Source: JADZAI01 sp047602465
Lineage (GTDB): Bacteria; Pseudomonadota; Alphaproteobacteria; Micropepsales; Micropepsaceae
Length of the DNA: 64,000 nucleotides
NCBI GenBank assembly: GCA_047602465.1
Contig: JASGHF010000001.1
Location: 2,356,001 to 2,420,000, forward strand
Direction of reading: 5' to 3'
Shown here: in pieces, positions 16,701 through 26,368 of the stretch
Numbering within the stretch: position 1 is the stretch's first letter
Layout: every line of letters starts with the position of its first letter
The notes under the pieces: model-generated
What the model saw: the letters and a program-made list of their open reading frames with translations, nothing else
The model's database searches: none
What the model was told of the DNA's origin: nothing
Translations under genes and position numbers: made by a program

Positions 16701-18230
16701 TCAAGAATGGAGCCGCTCGGACGCGGCGGCCTTCGAGGCGCGCGCCTTGGCGGCGGATTTCGGTTTGGCGGCGGCCGGCCTGGCCTCGGCCTTTTCGGGT
16801 TCGGGCGAGGGCATGTTGGCGACGGCCTCTTTCAGTTCGGCCAGCGCGTCCTTGAGATAGTCGGCGAGCTTGCGCGCATCGGGCATGGCGCGGCGGCAGG
16901 CGGTGATGCCGAAATCGAGATTGCCGTTATAGGACTGCACCGTGATGTTGCAGCCGATCCCGTGGGTCGGGATCGAGACCGGGAACATCGAGCGCAGCAT
17001 GGCGCCCGTCATGTAGAGCGGGACGTTGGGGCCAGGCACGTTGGAGATCGCGACATTGGCGATAGGCGGCAACGTATCGGCGAGGTTGGAGCGGCCGAAC
17101 AGCGTGACGAGGCCGGTCATGAGCCAGGGCGTGCCGATGGAAGGGAAGTCGAGGCTGCCCAGCCCCTTCATCTTGGTGCCGAGATCCTTCATGCGGTTCG
17201 ACGATTTCCTGATCGCCAGCAGCCGCTTCAGCGGATCCTTGATGTCGGAATGCAGCGACACCGGCAGCATCGAGACCTGGTTGTTCTGCGAGGTGTCGCC
17301 TTCGGCGCGCATCGAAATGGGCACGGCGGCGATGAGCGACTTGGAGATCTTCTCGTTGTAGTCGGCGAAGTAGCGCACGAGCGCGCCGGACGAGAGCGCC
17401 AGCACCATGTCGTTGATGGTGGCGCCGACGGCCTTGCCGACAGCCTTGACCTCGGCGATGGGCAGCGCCTGCGAGGCGAAGGCGCGCTGGTTGGTGATGG
17501 TGACGTTGATGTGGGTTTTCGGCGCGAGGCCGAAAGCGCCCTTGAACTTTTCCAGACCCCATTTCCCGTCGGCGTCTTTGGCGCGGTAGGTGTCGACGGC
17601 GGATTTCAGCGCCTTGGGCGCGACGCCGGCGAGCTTGGCGTATTGCGAGAGCGCATTGGTGGTGGCCGACCAGAGCAGCTCGCCGATGCCGAGCTGGTAT
17701 TTCGAACCGCGCGGGCGCGGCGGCGGAGCGCCGACATCGCGCGGCGTTTCCGTCGTGTCGAGCAGCGCCATGGTCAGCTTCATGCCGGCCTGGCCGTCGA
17801 GCGCGGCGTGATGGACCTTGGAGTAGAAGGCGAGATCGCCGTTCTGCAGGCCGTCGATGATGAAGAACTCCCACAAGGGGCGCGAGCGGTCGAGCAGCGA
17901 GGAGTGCAGGCGGCCGACCAGCTTTTCGAGCTGATCCATCGTGCCGGGTTTGGTGAGCGTCACCTGGCGGATGTGATAGTCGATGTCGATGTCGTCATCC
18001 TCGATCCACACCGGATTGGCGAGATCGAAAGGCATGTTGTTGAGCTTGTGCGTAAAGAGCGGCGCGGTGTGCATGCGCGCCTCGATCATCGCCTTGTATT
18101 CGGCGACGTAATTCTCGGTGCCGTGGGCGGGCGGTTTCAGAAGATAGAGCGAGCCGATATGCATCGGCATTTCGGGCGTCTCGAGATAAAGAAACCCGGC
18201 GTCGATGGCGCTCAGATGGCCCTTGTGCAT
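16701..18230 (-). CDS. Wax ester synthase / acyl-CoA:diacylglycerol acyltransferase (WS/DGAT)
   Basis: 509 aa. It transfers acyl groups from acyl-CoA to fatty alcohol or diacylglycerol to make storage wax esters or triacylglycerol at the membrane face. The active-site motif HHxxxDG is present as KVHHAALDGQAGM near residue 135; the N-terminal LSAIDAGFLYLETPEMPMHI and the C-terminal NVPGPNVPLYMTGA match the family. The ATG at 18230 has a GGGAG site; the TTG further upstream is less likely. The last 35 residues are Ala/Lys-rich (PAAAKPKSAAKARASKAAAS), an unusual polycationic tail. First gene of an operon with the acyl-CoA synthetase. Confidence 0.93.
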   Translation of the reverse strand: MHKGHLSAIDAGFLYLETPEMPMHIGSLYLLKPPAHGTENYVAEYKAMIEARMHTAPLFTHKLNNMPFDLANPVWIEDDDIDIDYHIRQVTLTKPGTMDQLEKLVGRLHSSLLDRSRPLWEFFIIDGLQNGDLAFYSKVHHAALDGQAGMKLTMALLDTTETPRDVGAPPPRPRGSKYQLGIGELLWSATTNALSQYAKLAGVAPKALKSAVDTYRAKDADGKWGLEKFKGAFGLAPKTHINVTITNQRAFASQALPIAEVKAVGKAVGATINDMVLALSSGALVRYFADYNEKISKSLIAAVPISMRAEGDTSQNNQVSMLPVSLHSDIKDPLKRLLAIRKSSNRMKDLGTKMKGLGSLDFPSIGTPWLMTGLVTLFGRSNLADTLPPIANVAISNVPGPNVPLYMTGAMLRSMFPVSIPTHGIGCNITVQSYNGNLDFGITACRRAMPDARKLADYLKDALAELKEAVANMPSPEPEKAEARPAAAKPKSAAKARASKAAASERLHS

Positions 18231-18334
18231 GTCCCGCTCCCGCGCGTGCAATCCCAGGGCGGACGCTCGTTTCGCGGCGTCACGCTCGCCCGGATTGAGC
18301 GCTGATCAACAGCACTTGCGCAAGAGAGCCTTGA

Positions 18335-18366
18335 AAATGCAGGCAAAAAAAGTGTCGCCTGCATTT
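18335..18366 (-). terminator. Hairpin after the VOC gene, possible terminator
   Basis: Perfect 10-bp arms AAATGCAGGC/GCCTGCATTT surround a 12-base loop. On the minus strand it lies 24 bp after the VOC stop and ends in TTTTC. It also lies about 105 bp before the WS/DGAT start, so an operator role is possible. Confidence 0.45.
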
Positions 18367-18389
18367 CCGCTTCCGTAAGCGAGAAGGCG

Positions 18390-18764
18390 TCAGGGCTTGC
18401 AGAAGACGGCGAACTTGTTGCCGTCGGGGTCGCGCAGATAGGCGCCGTAGAAAGACGTGCTGTCGGCCGGGCGGCCGCCGGGTGCGCCTTCATCGGTGCC
18501 GCCATTGGCGAGACCGGCAGCATGGGCGGCATCGACCTCGGCCTTCGAGGCGCCCTTGAAGGCGATCATGGTGCCGTTGGCGGGGCGGGCTTCCTTGCCG
18601 TCATGGGGCGGGCAGAGAAAAACGCTCTGTTCGTCGCCCTTGCCGTAGCCGGCCCAGCCCTGATCGTAGAAGGCGCGCTTCATCCCGAGCGTCGCGAAGA
18701 CGGCGTCGTAGAACTTCATCGCCTTGTCGGCGTCGTTATAGCCGATGGTGACGTAACCGATCAT
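18390..18764 (-). CDS. VOC family (glyoxalase-fold) protein
   Basis: 124 aa, one vicinal-oxygen-chelate domain with the paired beta-alpha-beta-beta-beta modules. Recognisable features are the N-terminal GYVTIGYNDADKAMKFYDAV, the mid-chain AFKGASKAEVDAAHAAGL and the C-terminal SFYGAYLRDPDGNKFAVFC. Such proteins include glyoxalases, dioxygenases and antibiotic-binding proteins; the substrate cannot be told. The start has a GGGGGAG site. It stands alone between oxyR and the WS/DGAT operon, with its own hairpin downstream. Confidence 0.88.
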   Translation of the reverse strand: MIGYVTIGYNDADKAMKFYDAVFATLGMKRAFYDQGWAGYGKGDEQSVFLCPPHDGKEARPANGTMIAFKGASKAEVDAAHAAGLANGGTDEGAPGGRPADSTSFYGAYLRDPDGNKFAVFCKP

Positions 18765-18840
18765 GAGAACTCCCCCTGGTCTTTTGCCGGCGGAGCCTGA
18801 CTCCGTTTGTGGAACAAATCAAGAACTATGAATCGGGAAA

Positions 18841-18872
18841 GGCGTGGATGGTCCGCCTTCGCGGACCATGAC
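18841..18872 (+). repeat. Dispersed hairpin repeat, family A copy 3
   Basis: GGCGTGG flank and stem ATGGTCCGC-CTTC-GCGGACCAT followed by GAC. It differs from copy 1 by matched C-for-G and G-for-C swaps inside the stem. Confidence 0.65.
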
Positions 18873-18895
18873 GATTGGGGTGGTGGCGAGAGCTT

Positions 18896-19813
18896 TCAGG
18901 CGGCTTTGCGGGGTTTGCCGGGTTTGCGCTGGGCGGCCTTGCGGACGATTTCGGCGATCTCGGCGAGGTGCTTCACCAGCGGGCTGGTGCGGCGCCAGAC
19001 CATGCCGATTGTGCGCGAGGGCTGCGGATCGGCGAAGCGGGCGATGGAGACGGGCGCGGAGCGGGTTTCCACGCCGAGCGCCATTTCGGGGATGAGCGTG
19101 ACGCCGATGCCGGCGCTGACCATCTGGACCAGCGTGGAGAGCGATGAGGCATCCAGTATCTCGCGCGGCGGGGCGCTGTGCAGGTTGCAGAAGGAGAGCG
19201 CCTGCTGGCGGAAGCAGTGACCCTCGGCGAGGAGGAGAAGGCGCATCTCGCGCAGCGTCTCGCGGCTGGGGACGGGTTTGCCCTCGTCAGCCGGGGGGCG
19301 GACGAGGACGAAGGGTTCATCGAAGAGGGCGGTCTCGGCGAGGTCAGGCTCGGATACGGGGAGCGCGAGGATCGCGGCGTCGATGCGGTTTTCGGCGAGG
19401 TCTTCCAGGAGGCGCGAGGTCATCGCCTCGCGGACATGGATGTCGAGGCCGGGATGGGTTTCGCCAAGATCGGAGATGAGGCGCGGCAGGAGATAAGGCG
19501 CGATGGTAGGGATGACGCCGAGGCGGAGGCGGCCGACCAGACGCTCCTGCAGCGCGCGGGCGAGATCGCCGATGTCATCGACGGCGCTTAAGATTCCGCG
19601 GACGCGCGCAGCGAACTCTTCGCCGAAATTGGTGAGGCGGACCTGACGGGCGGAGCGGTCGAACAGTTCGGCGCCCAGGCTTTCCTCAAGCTCCTTGATC
19701 TGCATCGAGAGCGCGGGCTGGGAGATGGCCGAGGCATCGGCGGCGTGGCCGAAATGACCGTGGCGGGCCAGCGCCTCGAAATAGCGGAGCTGTTTGAGGG
19801 TCAGGTTTATCAT
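18896..19813 (-). CDS. oxyR: Hydrogen peroxide sensor OxyR (LysR family)
   Basis: 305 aa. The N-terminal winged helix is typical of LysR proteins (LKQLRYFEALARHGHFGHAA, ISQPALSMQIKELEESLGAE). The periplasmic-binding-like domain holds the two redox Cys with the right spacing in EGHCFRQQALSFC, equivalent to C199 and C208 of E. coli OxyR, which form a disulfide on peroxide. It is divergent from katG with a 141-bp gap, the usual arrangement. An ATAAG-N5-CTTAT palindrome overlaps its start codon and could be the site for self-repression and katG activation. The C-terminal tail is basic (RKAAQRKPGKPRKAA). Confidence 0.94.
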   Translation of the reverse strand: MINLTLKQLRYFEALARHGHFGHAADASAISQPALSMQIKELEESLGAELFDRSARQVRLTNFGEEFAARVRGILSAVDDIGDLARALQERLVGRLRLGVIPTIAPYLLPRLISDLGETHPGLDIHVREAMTSRLLEDLAENRIDAAILALPVSEPDLAETALFDEPFVLVRPPADEGKPVPSRETLREMRLLLLAEGHCFRQQALSFCNLHSAPPREILDASSLSTLVQMVSAGIGVTLIPEMALGVETRSAPVSIARFADPQPSRTIGMVWRRTSPLVKHLAEIAEIVRKAAQRKPGKPRKAA

Positions 19814-19826
19814 AAGGACAGCTTAT
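19812..19826. promoter_or_regulatory. Candidate OxyR/LysR operator
   Basis: The palindrome ATAAG-GACAG-CTTAT is flanked by further TTATC words and covers the oxyR start codon. It fits the T-N11-A rule of LysR regulators and lies between oxyR and katG. Confidence 0.5.
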
Positions 19827-19954
19827 CACGGCAATCAGGAAATCGAACTTAAACTAATGGATTTGCCGGACTACGCTTCACGCACAGGGCGCAAAAGCGG
19901 CCACGCCTTCACGGGACGCAAGAACCACAAACGCAGCTTGAACGGAGACGACAC

Positions 19955-22123
<2,169 letters not shown>

Positions 22124-22141
22124 TCCGGCTTCAATGATTGA

Positions 22142-22175
22142 GGGCGCGGCTGAGAAGGCCGCGCCCTTTTCTTTT
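22142..22175 (+). terminator. katG intrinsic terminator
   Basis: GGGCGCGGC-TGAGAAG-GCCGCGCCC followed by TTTTCTTTT, 18 bp after the katG stop. Confidence 0.9.
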
Positions 22176-22189
22176 GTGCTCTTCATTCC

Positions 22190-22220
22190 TCATGGCCGGG
22201 CCTGACCCGGCCATCCATGC
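22190..22220 (-). repeat. Dispersed hairpin repeat, family A copy 4 (reverse)
   Basis: ATGGCCGGG-CCTGA-CCCGGCCAT with the flank CCATGCC at its right, the family A flank read in reverse. It forms a tail-to-tail pair with copy 5. Confidence 0.65.
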
Positions 22221-22239
22221 CGGCGGCAGAGCGGTGGTT

Positions 22240-22270
22240 CTGGATGGCCGCCTCAAGGGCGGCCATGAGG
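22240..22270 (+). repeat. Dispersed hairpin repeat, family A copy 5
   Basis: TGG-ATGGCCGCC-TCAAG-GGCGGCCAT-GAGG. It faces copy 4 across about 20 bp, like the paired elements of REP/BIME arrays. Confidence 0.6.
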
Positions 22271-22303
22271 AGAAGAGTCAGAATGGCTGGATGAGCCGGT
22301 GCC

Positions 22304-22367
22304 CCGGCACCTCACCTGACCGCTTGCGCGGTCTGTCTTCTCCCCGCTCACACGCGGAGAGGGGCTG
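22304..22367 (+). repeat. Dispersed double-hairpin repeat, family C copy 3
   Basis: First stem GACCGC-TTGC-GCGGTC, second stem CTCCCCGC-TCACAC-GCGGAGAG with one mismatch at the same place as in copy 4. Confidence 0.5.
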
Positions 22368-22371
22368 GCAG

Positions 22372-22406
22372 AAAAGCAAAACGGCGCGGATTGCTCCGCG
22401 CCGTTT
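22372..22406 (-). terminator. Intrinsic terminator of the aldehyde dehydrogenase gene
   Basis: On the minus strand the stem AAACGGCGCGGA-GCAA-TCCGCGCCGTTT is followed by TGCTTTTC, 24 bp after the stop codon. Confidence 0.75.
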
Positions 22407-22429
22407 GCAGTCTCACAAGTGAAGCTGGA

Positions 22430-23860
22430 TCAGGCCGCTTCGTAGCCCAGGACGGCTTTGACTTCGAGGAAGTCGTGGAAGCCGAAGGCGCCCCATTCGC
22501 GGCCGTTGCCCGACTGCTTGTAGCCGCCGAACGGCGCCTTGAGGTCGGGGCCGGCGAGGTTGAGGTGGACGTTGCCGGTGCGGAGCTGCTTCGCCACGTC
22601 GCGGGCGCGCTCGATCGAGGCCGACTGCACATAGCCCGAGAGGCCATAGACGGTGTCGTTGGCCTGCTCGATGGCTTCGGCCTCGGTCTTGTAGGGAAGG
22701 ATCGAGAGGACCGGTCCGAAGATTTCCTCGCGCGCGATCGTCATGTCGTTGGTGACATTGCCGAAGATGGTGGGGCGCACGAAGAAGCCCTTGTTCAGGC
22801 CATCCGGGCGGCCGACGCCGCCGGCGGCGAGGGTGGCGCCCTCGTCGATGCCCTTCTGGATGAGGGCCTGGATCTTGTCGAACTGGGTCTTGTTGACGAC
22901 CGGGCCGATATTGGTGCCTTCGGCGAAGGGGTCGCCCGCTTTCGTCTTGTTGGCGGCGGCGGCGGCGATGGCGAGGGCCTCGTCATGCTTGGCGGCGGGC
23001 ACGAACATGCGCGTGCCGGCATTGCAGCTCTGGCCCGAGTTGATCATCAGGCCCTGAACCGAACCGCCAACAGCTTTCGCGAGATCGGCGTCGTCGAGAA
23101 CGATGTTGGCCGACTTGCCGCCGAGTTCCTGGCTGACGCGCTTCACCGTTTCGGCGGCGGCTTTCGCCACCAGGATGCCGGCGCGGGTGGAGCCGGTGAA
23201 CGACATCATGTCGATGCCGGGGTGCGAGGAGAGCGGGGCGCCGACGCCGGGGCCATCGCCGTTGACGAGGTTGAAGACGCCGGCGGGAACGCCGGCCTCA
23301 TGCAGGATCTCGGCGACGAGGAGGGCGTTGAGCGGCGTATATTCCGACGGCTTCAGCACCATGGTGCAGCCGGCGGCGATGGCCGGGGCGACCTTGCACA
23401 TGATCTGGTTGATCGGCCAGTTCCAGGGCGTGATCATGCCGACGACGCCGACCGGCTCATACGCGATACGGGTGCGCCCTTGAGTCTTCTCGAACTCGAA
23501 GGTCTTGAGGACTTCCATCGTCTCGTTGAGATGGGCGAGGCCCATCGCGGCCTGCGCGGCCTTGGCGAGCCAGATGGGCGCGCCCATTTCGGTGGAGATG
23601 ACTTCGGCGATCTCGTCCTTGCGGCGGGCGAAGACGGCCATGATCTTGCCGAGCAGCTCGAGGCGCTGCGCGGGCGTGGTGCGCGAGAAGGCCGGGAAGG
23701 CGGCCTGGGCAGCGGCGACGGCGCGATCCACGTCAGTCGACGAACCGAGCGCGATGTCGGCGAACTTCTCTTCCGTGGCGGGGTTGATGAGATCCCAGCT
23801 GCGGGCGGTGGCGGGCTTCACCCACTGGCCGCCGATATAGAATTCGTGGTTGTGCGACAT
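22430..23860 (-). CDS. NAD(P)-dependent aldehyde dehydrogenase
   Basis: 476 aa of the ALDH superfamily. It oxidises an aldehyde to the acid with NAD(P). Catalytic residues are visible: Asn in ITPWNWPINQ, Glu in SQELGGKSANIV, Cys in NSGQSCNAGTRMFV, and the cofactor loop FTGSTRAG. The C-terminal dimer motif PFGGYKQSGNGREWG is complete. A GGAGG site precedes the ATG by about ten bases. The gene stands alone with its own terminator. The substrate cannot be read from sequence; the closest general class is broad aldehyde dehydrogenases acting on aliphatic or aromatic aldehydes. Confidence 0.93.
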   Translation of the reverse strand: MSHNHEFYIGGQWVKPATARSWDLINPATEEKFADIALGSSTDVDRAVAAAQAAFPAFSRTTPAQRLELLGKIMAVFARRKDEIAEVISTEMGAPIWLAKAAQAAMGLAHLNETMEVLKTFEFEKTQGRTRIAYEPVGVVGMITPWNWPINQIMCKVAPAIAAGCTMVLKPSEYTPLNALLVAEILHEAGVPAGVFNLVNGDGPGVGAPLSSHPGIDMMSFTGSTRAGILVAKAAAETVKRVSQELGGKSANIVLDDADLAKAVGGSVQGLMINSGQSCNAGTRMFVPAAKHDEALAIAAAAANKTKAGDPFAEGTNIGPVVNKTQFDKIQALIQKGIDEGATLAAGGVGRPDGLNKGFFVRPTIFGNVTNDMTIAREEIFGPVLSILPYKTEAEAIEQANDTVYGLSGYVQSASIERARDVAKQLRTGNVHLNLAGPDLKAPFGGYKQSGNGREWGAFGFHDFLEVKAVLGYEAA

Positions 23861-23991
23861 GGTTGTTGTTTCCTCCTGCTGAATGACGCATGGGGGTTAT
23901 AGCCGAGGCGGGGCAAACGGGAAACGTGACCTGAGGTTATGTCTCCGTGAGCGCATTGACCGACGGACGGGAGGTGGGGCTTGATCGCCCC

Positions 23992-25185
23992 ATGCTCAAA
24001 TTCCGCCTTGCGACATTCAATGTCGAAAACCTGTTCTCGCGGCCGCGCCTGTTCGCGGCGGGCGACGATGCGGGGGCGGCGAATGCGCTGAAATCCGCCG
24101 CGATGCTGCAGCGCCTGCTGGATGCGAAAGTCTACAACACGGCGGAAATCCTGCGTGTGTGGAACGAGGGCGCGCTGGCCAGCTATGTCACGGTGCGTTG
24201 CGACCGGGTGAATGTGCCGGATGCGCGCTCGCAGCGGTTCTTCTTCTATGAGCGGGACGGCGATGAGCTTTCGCCGGTCGTGTCGGTCAATTCCGCGATC
24301 AGGGGCCGGGCGGACTGGGTGGGCGGGCTGGAGGTGCATGGCGAGACGCTGTCGGGCGCGCAGGTGCAGGCCATCGGCAAGGTCATCAGGCGCGTGGACG
24401 CCGACGTGATCGGGCTGTGCGAGGTGGAGGACCGGCGCACGCTGGAAGCCTTCAACGTGCAGGTGCTGGGGCGGAAATATCCCTATTGCATGCTGATCGA
24501 GGGCAATGACGAGCGCGGGATCGATGTCGGCATCCTGTCAAAGCATCCGATCGTGTCCCTGCGGTCCAATGCCTCCACCGTGGATACGGCGGAGAAGACG
24601 CGGCGCGACGGAACGACGCCGAGGCTGTTCAATCGCGACTGTCTGGAGACGGTGATCGAACTGCCCGGCGGCAAAGGCCGGATGGCCGTGCTGGTGACGC
24701 ATCTGAAATCCAAGCGCGGCACGGCGGAGATGGAGGCCGATACCGACGCCAAGCGCATCCGCCAGGCGGAGGAGATCGCGCGCATCCTGAAGGCGCGCTA
24801 CGCCAAAGACGGGAAGCCGCACCGCGTGGCGGTGGTGGGCGATCTCAACGAGGTGCCGAACAGGGCCGGGGCGAACGGGGCGGCGCTGGGCGGGCGGCAA
24901 TCATCCGTCGACGCGCTGCTGGTCGATAGCGGGCTGTCCAACGTGATCGGCGAGACGCTGGGGGTGGAGAAGGCCTTCAGTCACATCGACGAGCGTGGCG
25001 GGCGGGTGAGCAAGGGGCAGATCGACTATGTGCTGCTCTCGCCCGACCTGAAGGCTGCGGCGGTGAGCTGCGGCATCGACCGTTCGGGTCAGGCCCTGTG
25101 GGGGCCGCAGGCGGTGCCGCGCAGCGCGGCGGCGTCCGACCATGCGGCGCTTTTCGTCGATCTGGATCTGGAGAAGCTCAGCTGA
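23992..25185 (+). CDS. Endonuclease/exonuclease/phosphatase (EEP) family protein
   Basis: 397 aa from the ATG at 23992; a GTG at 23947 would add 15 residues and neither has a good ribosome site. The DNase I-like metal-dependent fold is shown in order by ATFNVENLFSRPR, GLCEVEDRRTLEAF (metal Glu), RGIDVGILSKHP, VTHLKSKRG, the catalytic Asp/Asn in VVGDLNEVPN, and the terminal ASDHAALFVDL with the catalytic His. No signal peptide is seen. Members hydrolyse phosphodiester or phosphomonoester bonds of DNA, RNA, lipids or sugar phosphates; the substrate is unknown. It reads toward the efflux operon but is separated from it by the repeat-containing control region. Confidence 0.88.
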   Translation: MLKFRLATFNVENLFSRPRLFAAGDDAGAANALKSAAMLQRLLDAKVYNTAEILRVWNEGALASYVTVRCDRVNVPDARSQRFFFYERDGDELSPVVSVNSAIRGRADWVGGLEVHGETLSGAQVQAIGKVIRRVDADVIGLCEVEDRRTLEAFNVQVLGRKYPYCMLIEGNDERGIDVGILSKHPIVSLRSNASTVDTAEKTRRDGTTPRLFNRDCLETVIELPGGKGRMAVLVTHLKSKRGTAEMEADTDAKRIRQAEEIARILKARYAKDGKPHRVAVVGDLNEVPNRAGANGAALGGRQSSVDALLVDSGLSNVIGETLGVEKAFSHIDERGGRVSKGQIDYVLLSPDLKAAAVSCGIDRSGQALWGPQAVPRSAAASDHAALFVDLDLEKLS

Positions 25186-25205
25186 GGTAACCGTTCGCAT
25201 ACCAT

Positions 25206-25277
25206 ATCTAGACAGTGCAAAGATTTATCTAGACAGCGACAAGATTCGGGCGCATGGTCCATCTAGACATCGTCTAG
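25206..25277. promoter_or_regulatory. Cluster of ATCTAGACA repeats before the RND efflux operon
   Basis: Three direct copies of ATCTAGACA (25206-25214, 25227-25235, 25261-25269). The last extends into the palindrome CTAGAC-ATC-GTCTAG (25263-25277). CTAG is rare in this GC-rich DNA, so four in 72 bp is striking. The likely reader is the TetR regulator at the end of the operon (inference). Confidence 0.55.
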
Positions 25278-25292
25278 TTGATGGGGATCATC

Positions 25293-26363
25293 ATGCGCCG
25301 GCCAGCTCTTTTCGCCAGTGTTTCTGCGGTTATTCTGACGCTCGGCCTGGCGGCCTGCGGCGGTCAGGCGGCGACGCCCGACGCCAATGCCGAGGTCCAG
25401 GCGGCTCCCGTGCGGGTGGCGACGGCGGGGCCTGCGGATTTTCTCAGCGTCATCGCCACGGTCGGGCAGGTGCAGCCCGACCGCTCCTATGTCCTCGCCT
25501 TCAAGACGGCCGGCGTCGTCTCGGTGCTGAATGTGGAAGAGGGCGATGCGGTGAAGAAGGGCCAGGTGCTGGCCGAACTCGACCCGCGCGATGTCGATGC
25601 CCAGCTGCGTCAGGCGCAGGAAGCGGCCGACAAGGCGGCGCGCGAACTCGCCCGCGTGCAGAAGCTGCACGCCAATGGCTTCGCCTCCGACGCGGCGCTG
25701 CAGGATGCCCAGGCGCAGGCGAAATCGACCCGCGCCACCGCGCAGGCCGCCCGCTCCAATCGCGGCTATGCCTCGATCACCGCGCCCGCCGACGGCATCG
25801 TGCTGAAGCGCAATGTCGAGGCGAACGGCGTCGTCGCGGCCGGTGCGCCGGTGATGACGCTTTCCGACATGAGCGAGAGTTTCGTCCTCGCCGCCGGTCT
25901 TGCCGACCGTGACGCGATGCGCGTGGCGCTGGGCGATGCGGCCGAGGTGCGGTTCGATGCGTTTCCCGGCCAGACCTTTGCGGCGACGGTGAGCGAGATC
26001 GGCGCCGACGCCGATCCGCGCACCGGCACGTTCCAGATCAAGCTGCGCCTTGCCGAGACCGATGCGCCGCTGAAAAGCGGCCTTGTCGGCCGCGCGGCGA
26101 TCAAGCCGGCGGTGCAGGCGGCGGTGAATATCGCGATTCCCGTGGATGCGATCCTGGAAGGCCACGGCCACGAGGCGGTGGTGTTCCTGGTCGATCCGGC
26201 GAACGGCGCGGCGAAGCGCGTGCGCATCACGACCGGCCGCTTTTCGGGCGGGCTTGTCGCCGTGACGGCGGGCCTCAAAGCCGGTGACCAGGTGGTGGTC
26301 GACGGCGCGGGCTATCTGACCGACGGCGAGAAGATCGCCATCGTCACCGCCAGCGCGGAGTAG
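25293..26363 (+). CDS. RND efflux periplasmic adaptor (membrane fusion) lipoprotein
   Basis: 356 aa. The signal sequence ends in the lipobox LAAC (residues 19-22), so the protein is lipid-anchored and periplasmic. The body has the HlyD/AcrA order: barrel-sandwich half VATVGQV and VEEGDAVKKGQVLAELD, a helical hairpin with Ala/Gln-rich coiled coil (residues 92-145), the second lipoyl half ITAPADGIVLKRNVEANGVV, beta-barrel, and membrane-proximal domain ending DGAGYLTDGEKI. It joins the inner-membrane pump to an outer-membrane channel, which is not encoded here. The ATG at 25293 puts the signal in place; earlier TTG/ATG starts only add residues. The pump gene follows after 5 bp. Confidence 0.9.
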   Translation: MRRPALFASVSAVILTLGLAACGGQAATPDANAEVQAAPVRVATAGPADFLSVIATVGQVQPDRSYVLAFKTAGVVSVLNVEEGDAVKKGQVLAELDPRDVDAQLRQAQEAADKAARELARVQKLHANGFASDAALQDAQAQAKSTRATAQAARSNRGYASITAPADGIVLKRNVEANGVVAAGAPVMTLSDMSESFVLAAGLADRDAMRVALGDAAEVRFDAFPGQTFAATVSEIGADADPRTGTFQIKLRLAETDAPLKSGLVGRAAIKPAVQAAVNIAIPVDAILEGHGHEAVVFLVDPANGAAKRVRITTGRFSGGLVAVTAGLKAGDQVVVDGAGYLTDGEKIAIVTASAE

Positions 26364-26368
26364 CCGCC

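Larger units (their letters stand above)
22176..22371. other. Repeat-filled space between katG and the aldehyde dehydrogenase
   Basis: About 200 bp between the two terminators. It holds an inverted pair of family A hairpins and one family C element, and no coding frame I would support. Confidence 0.6.
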
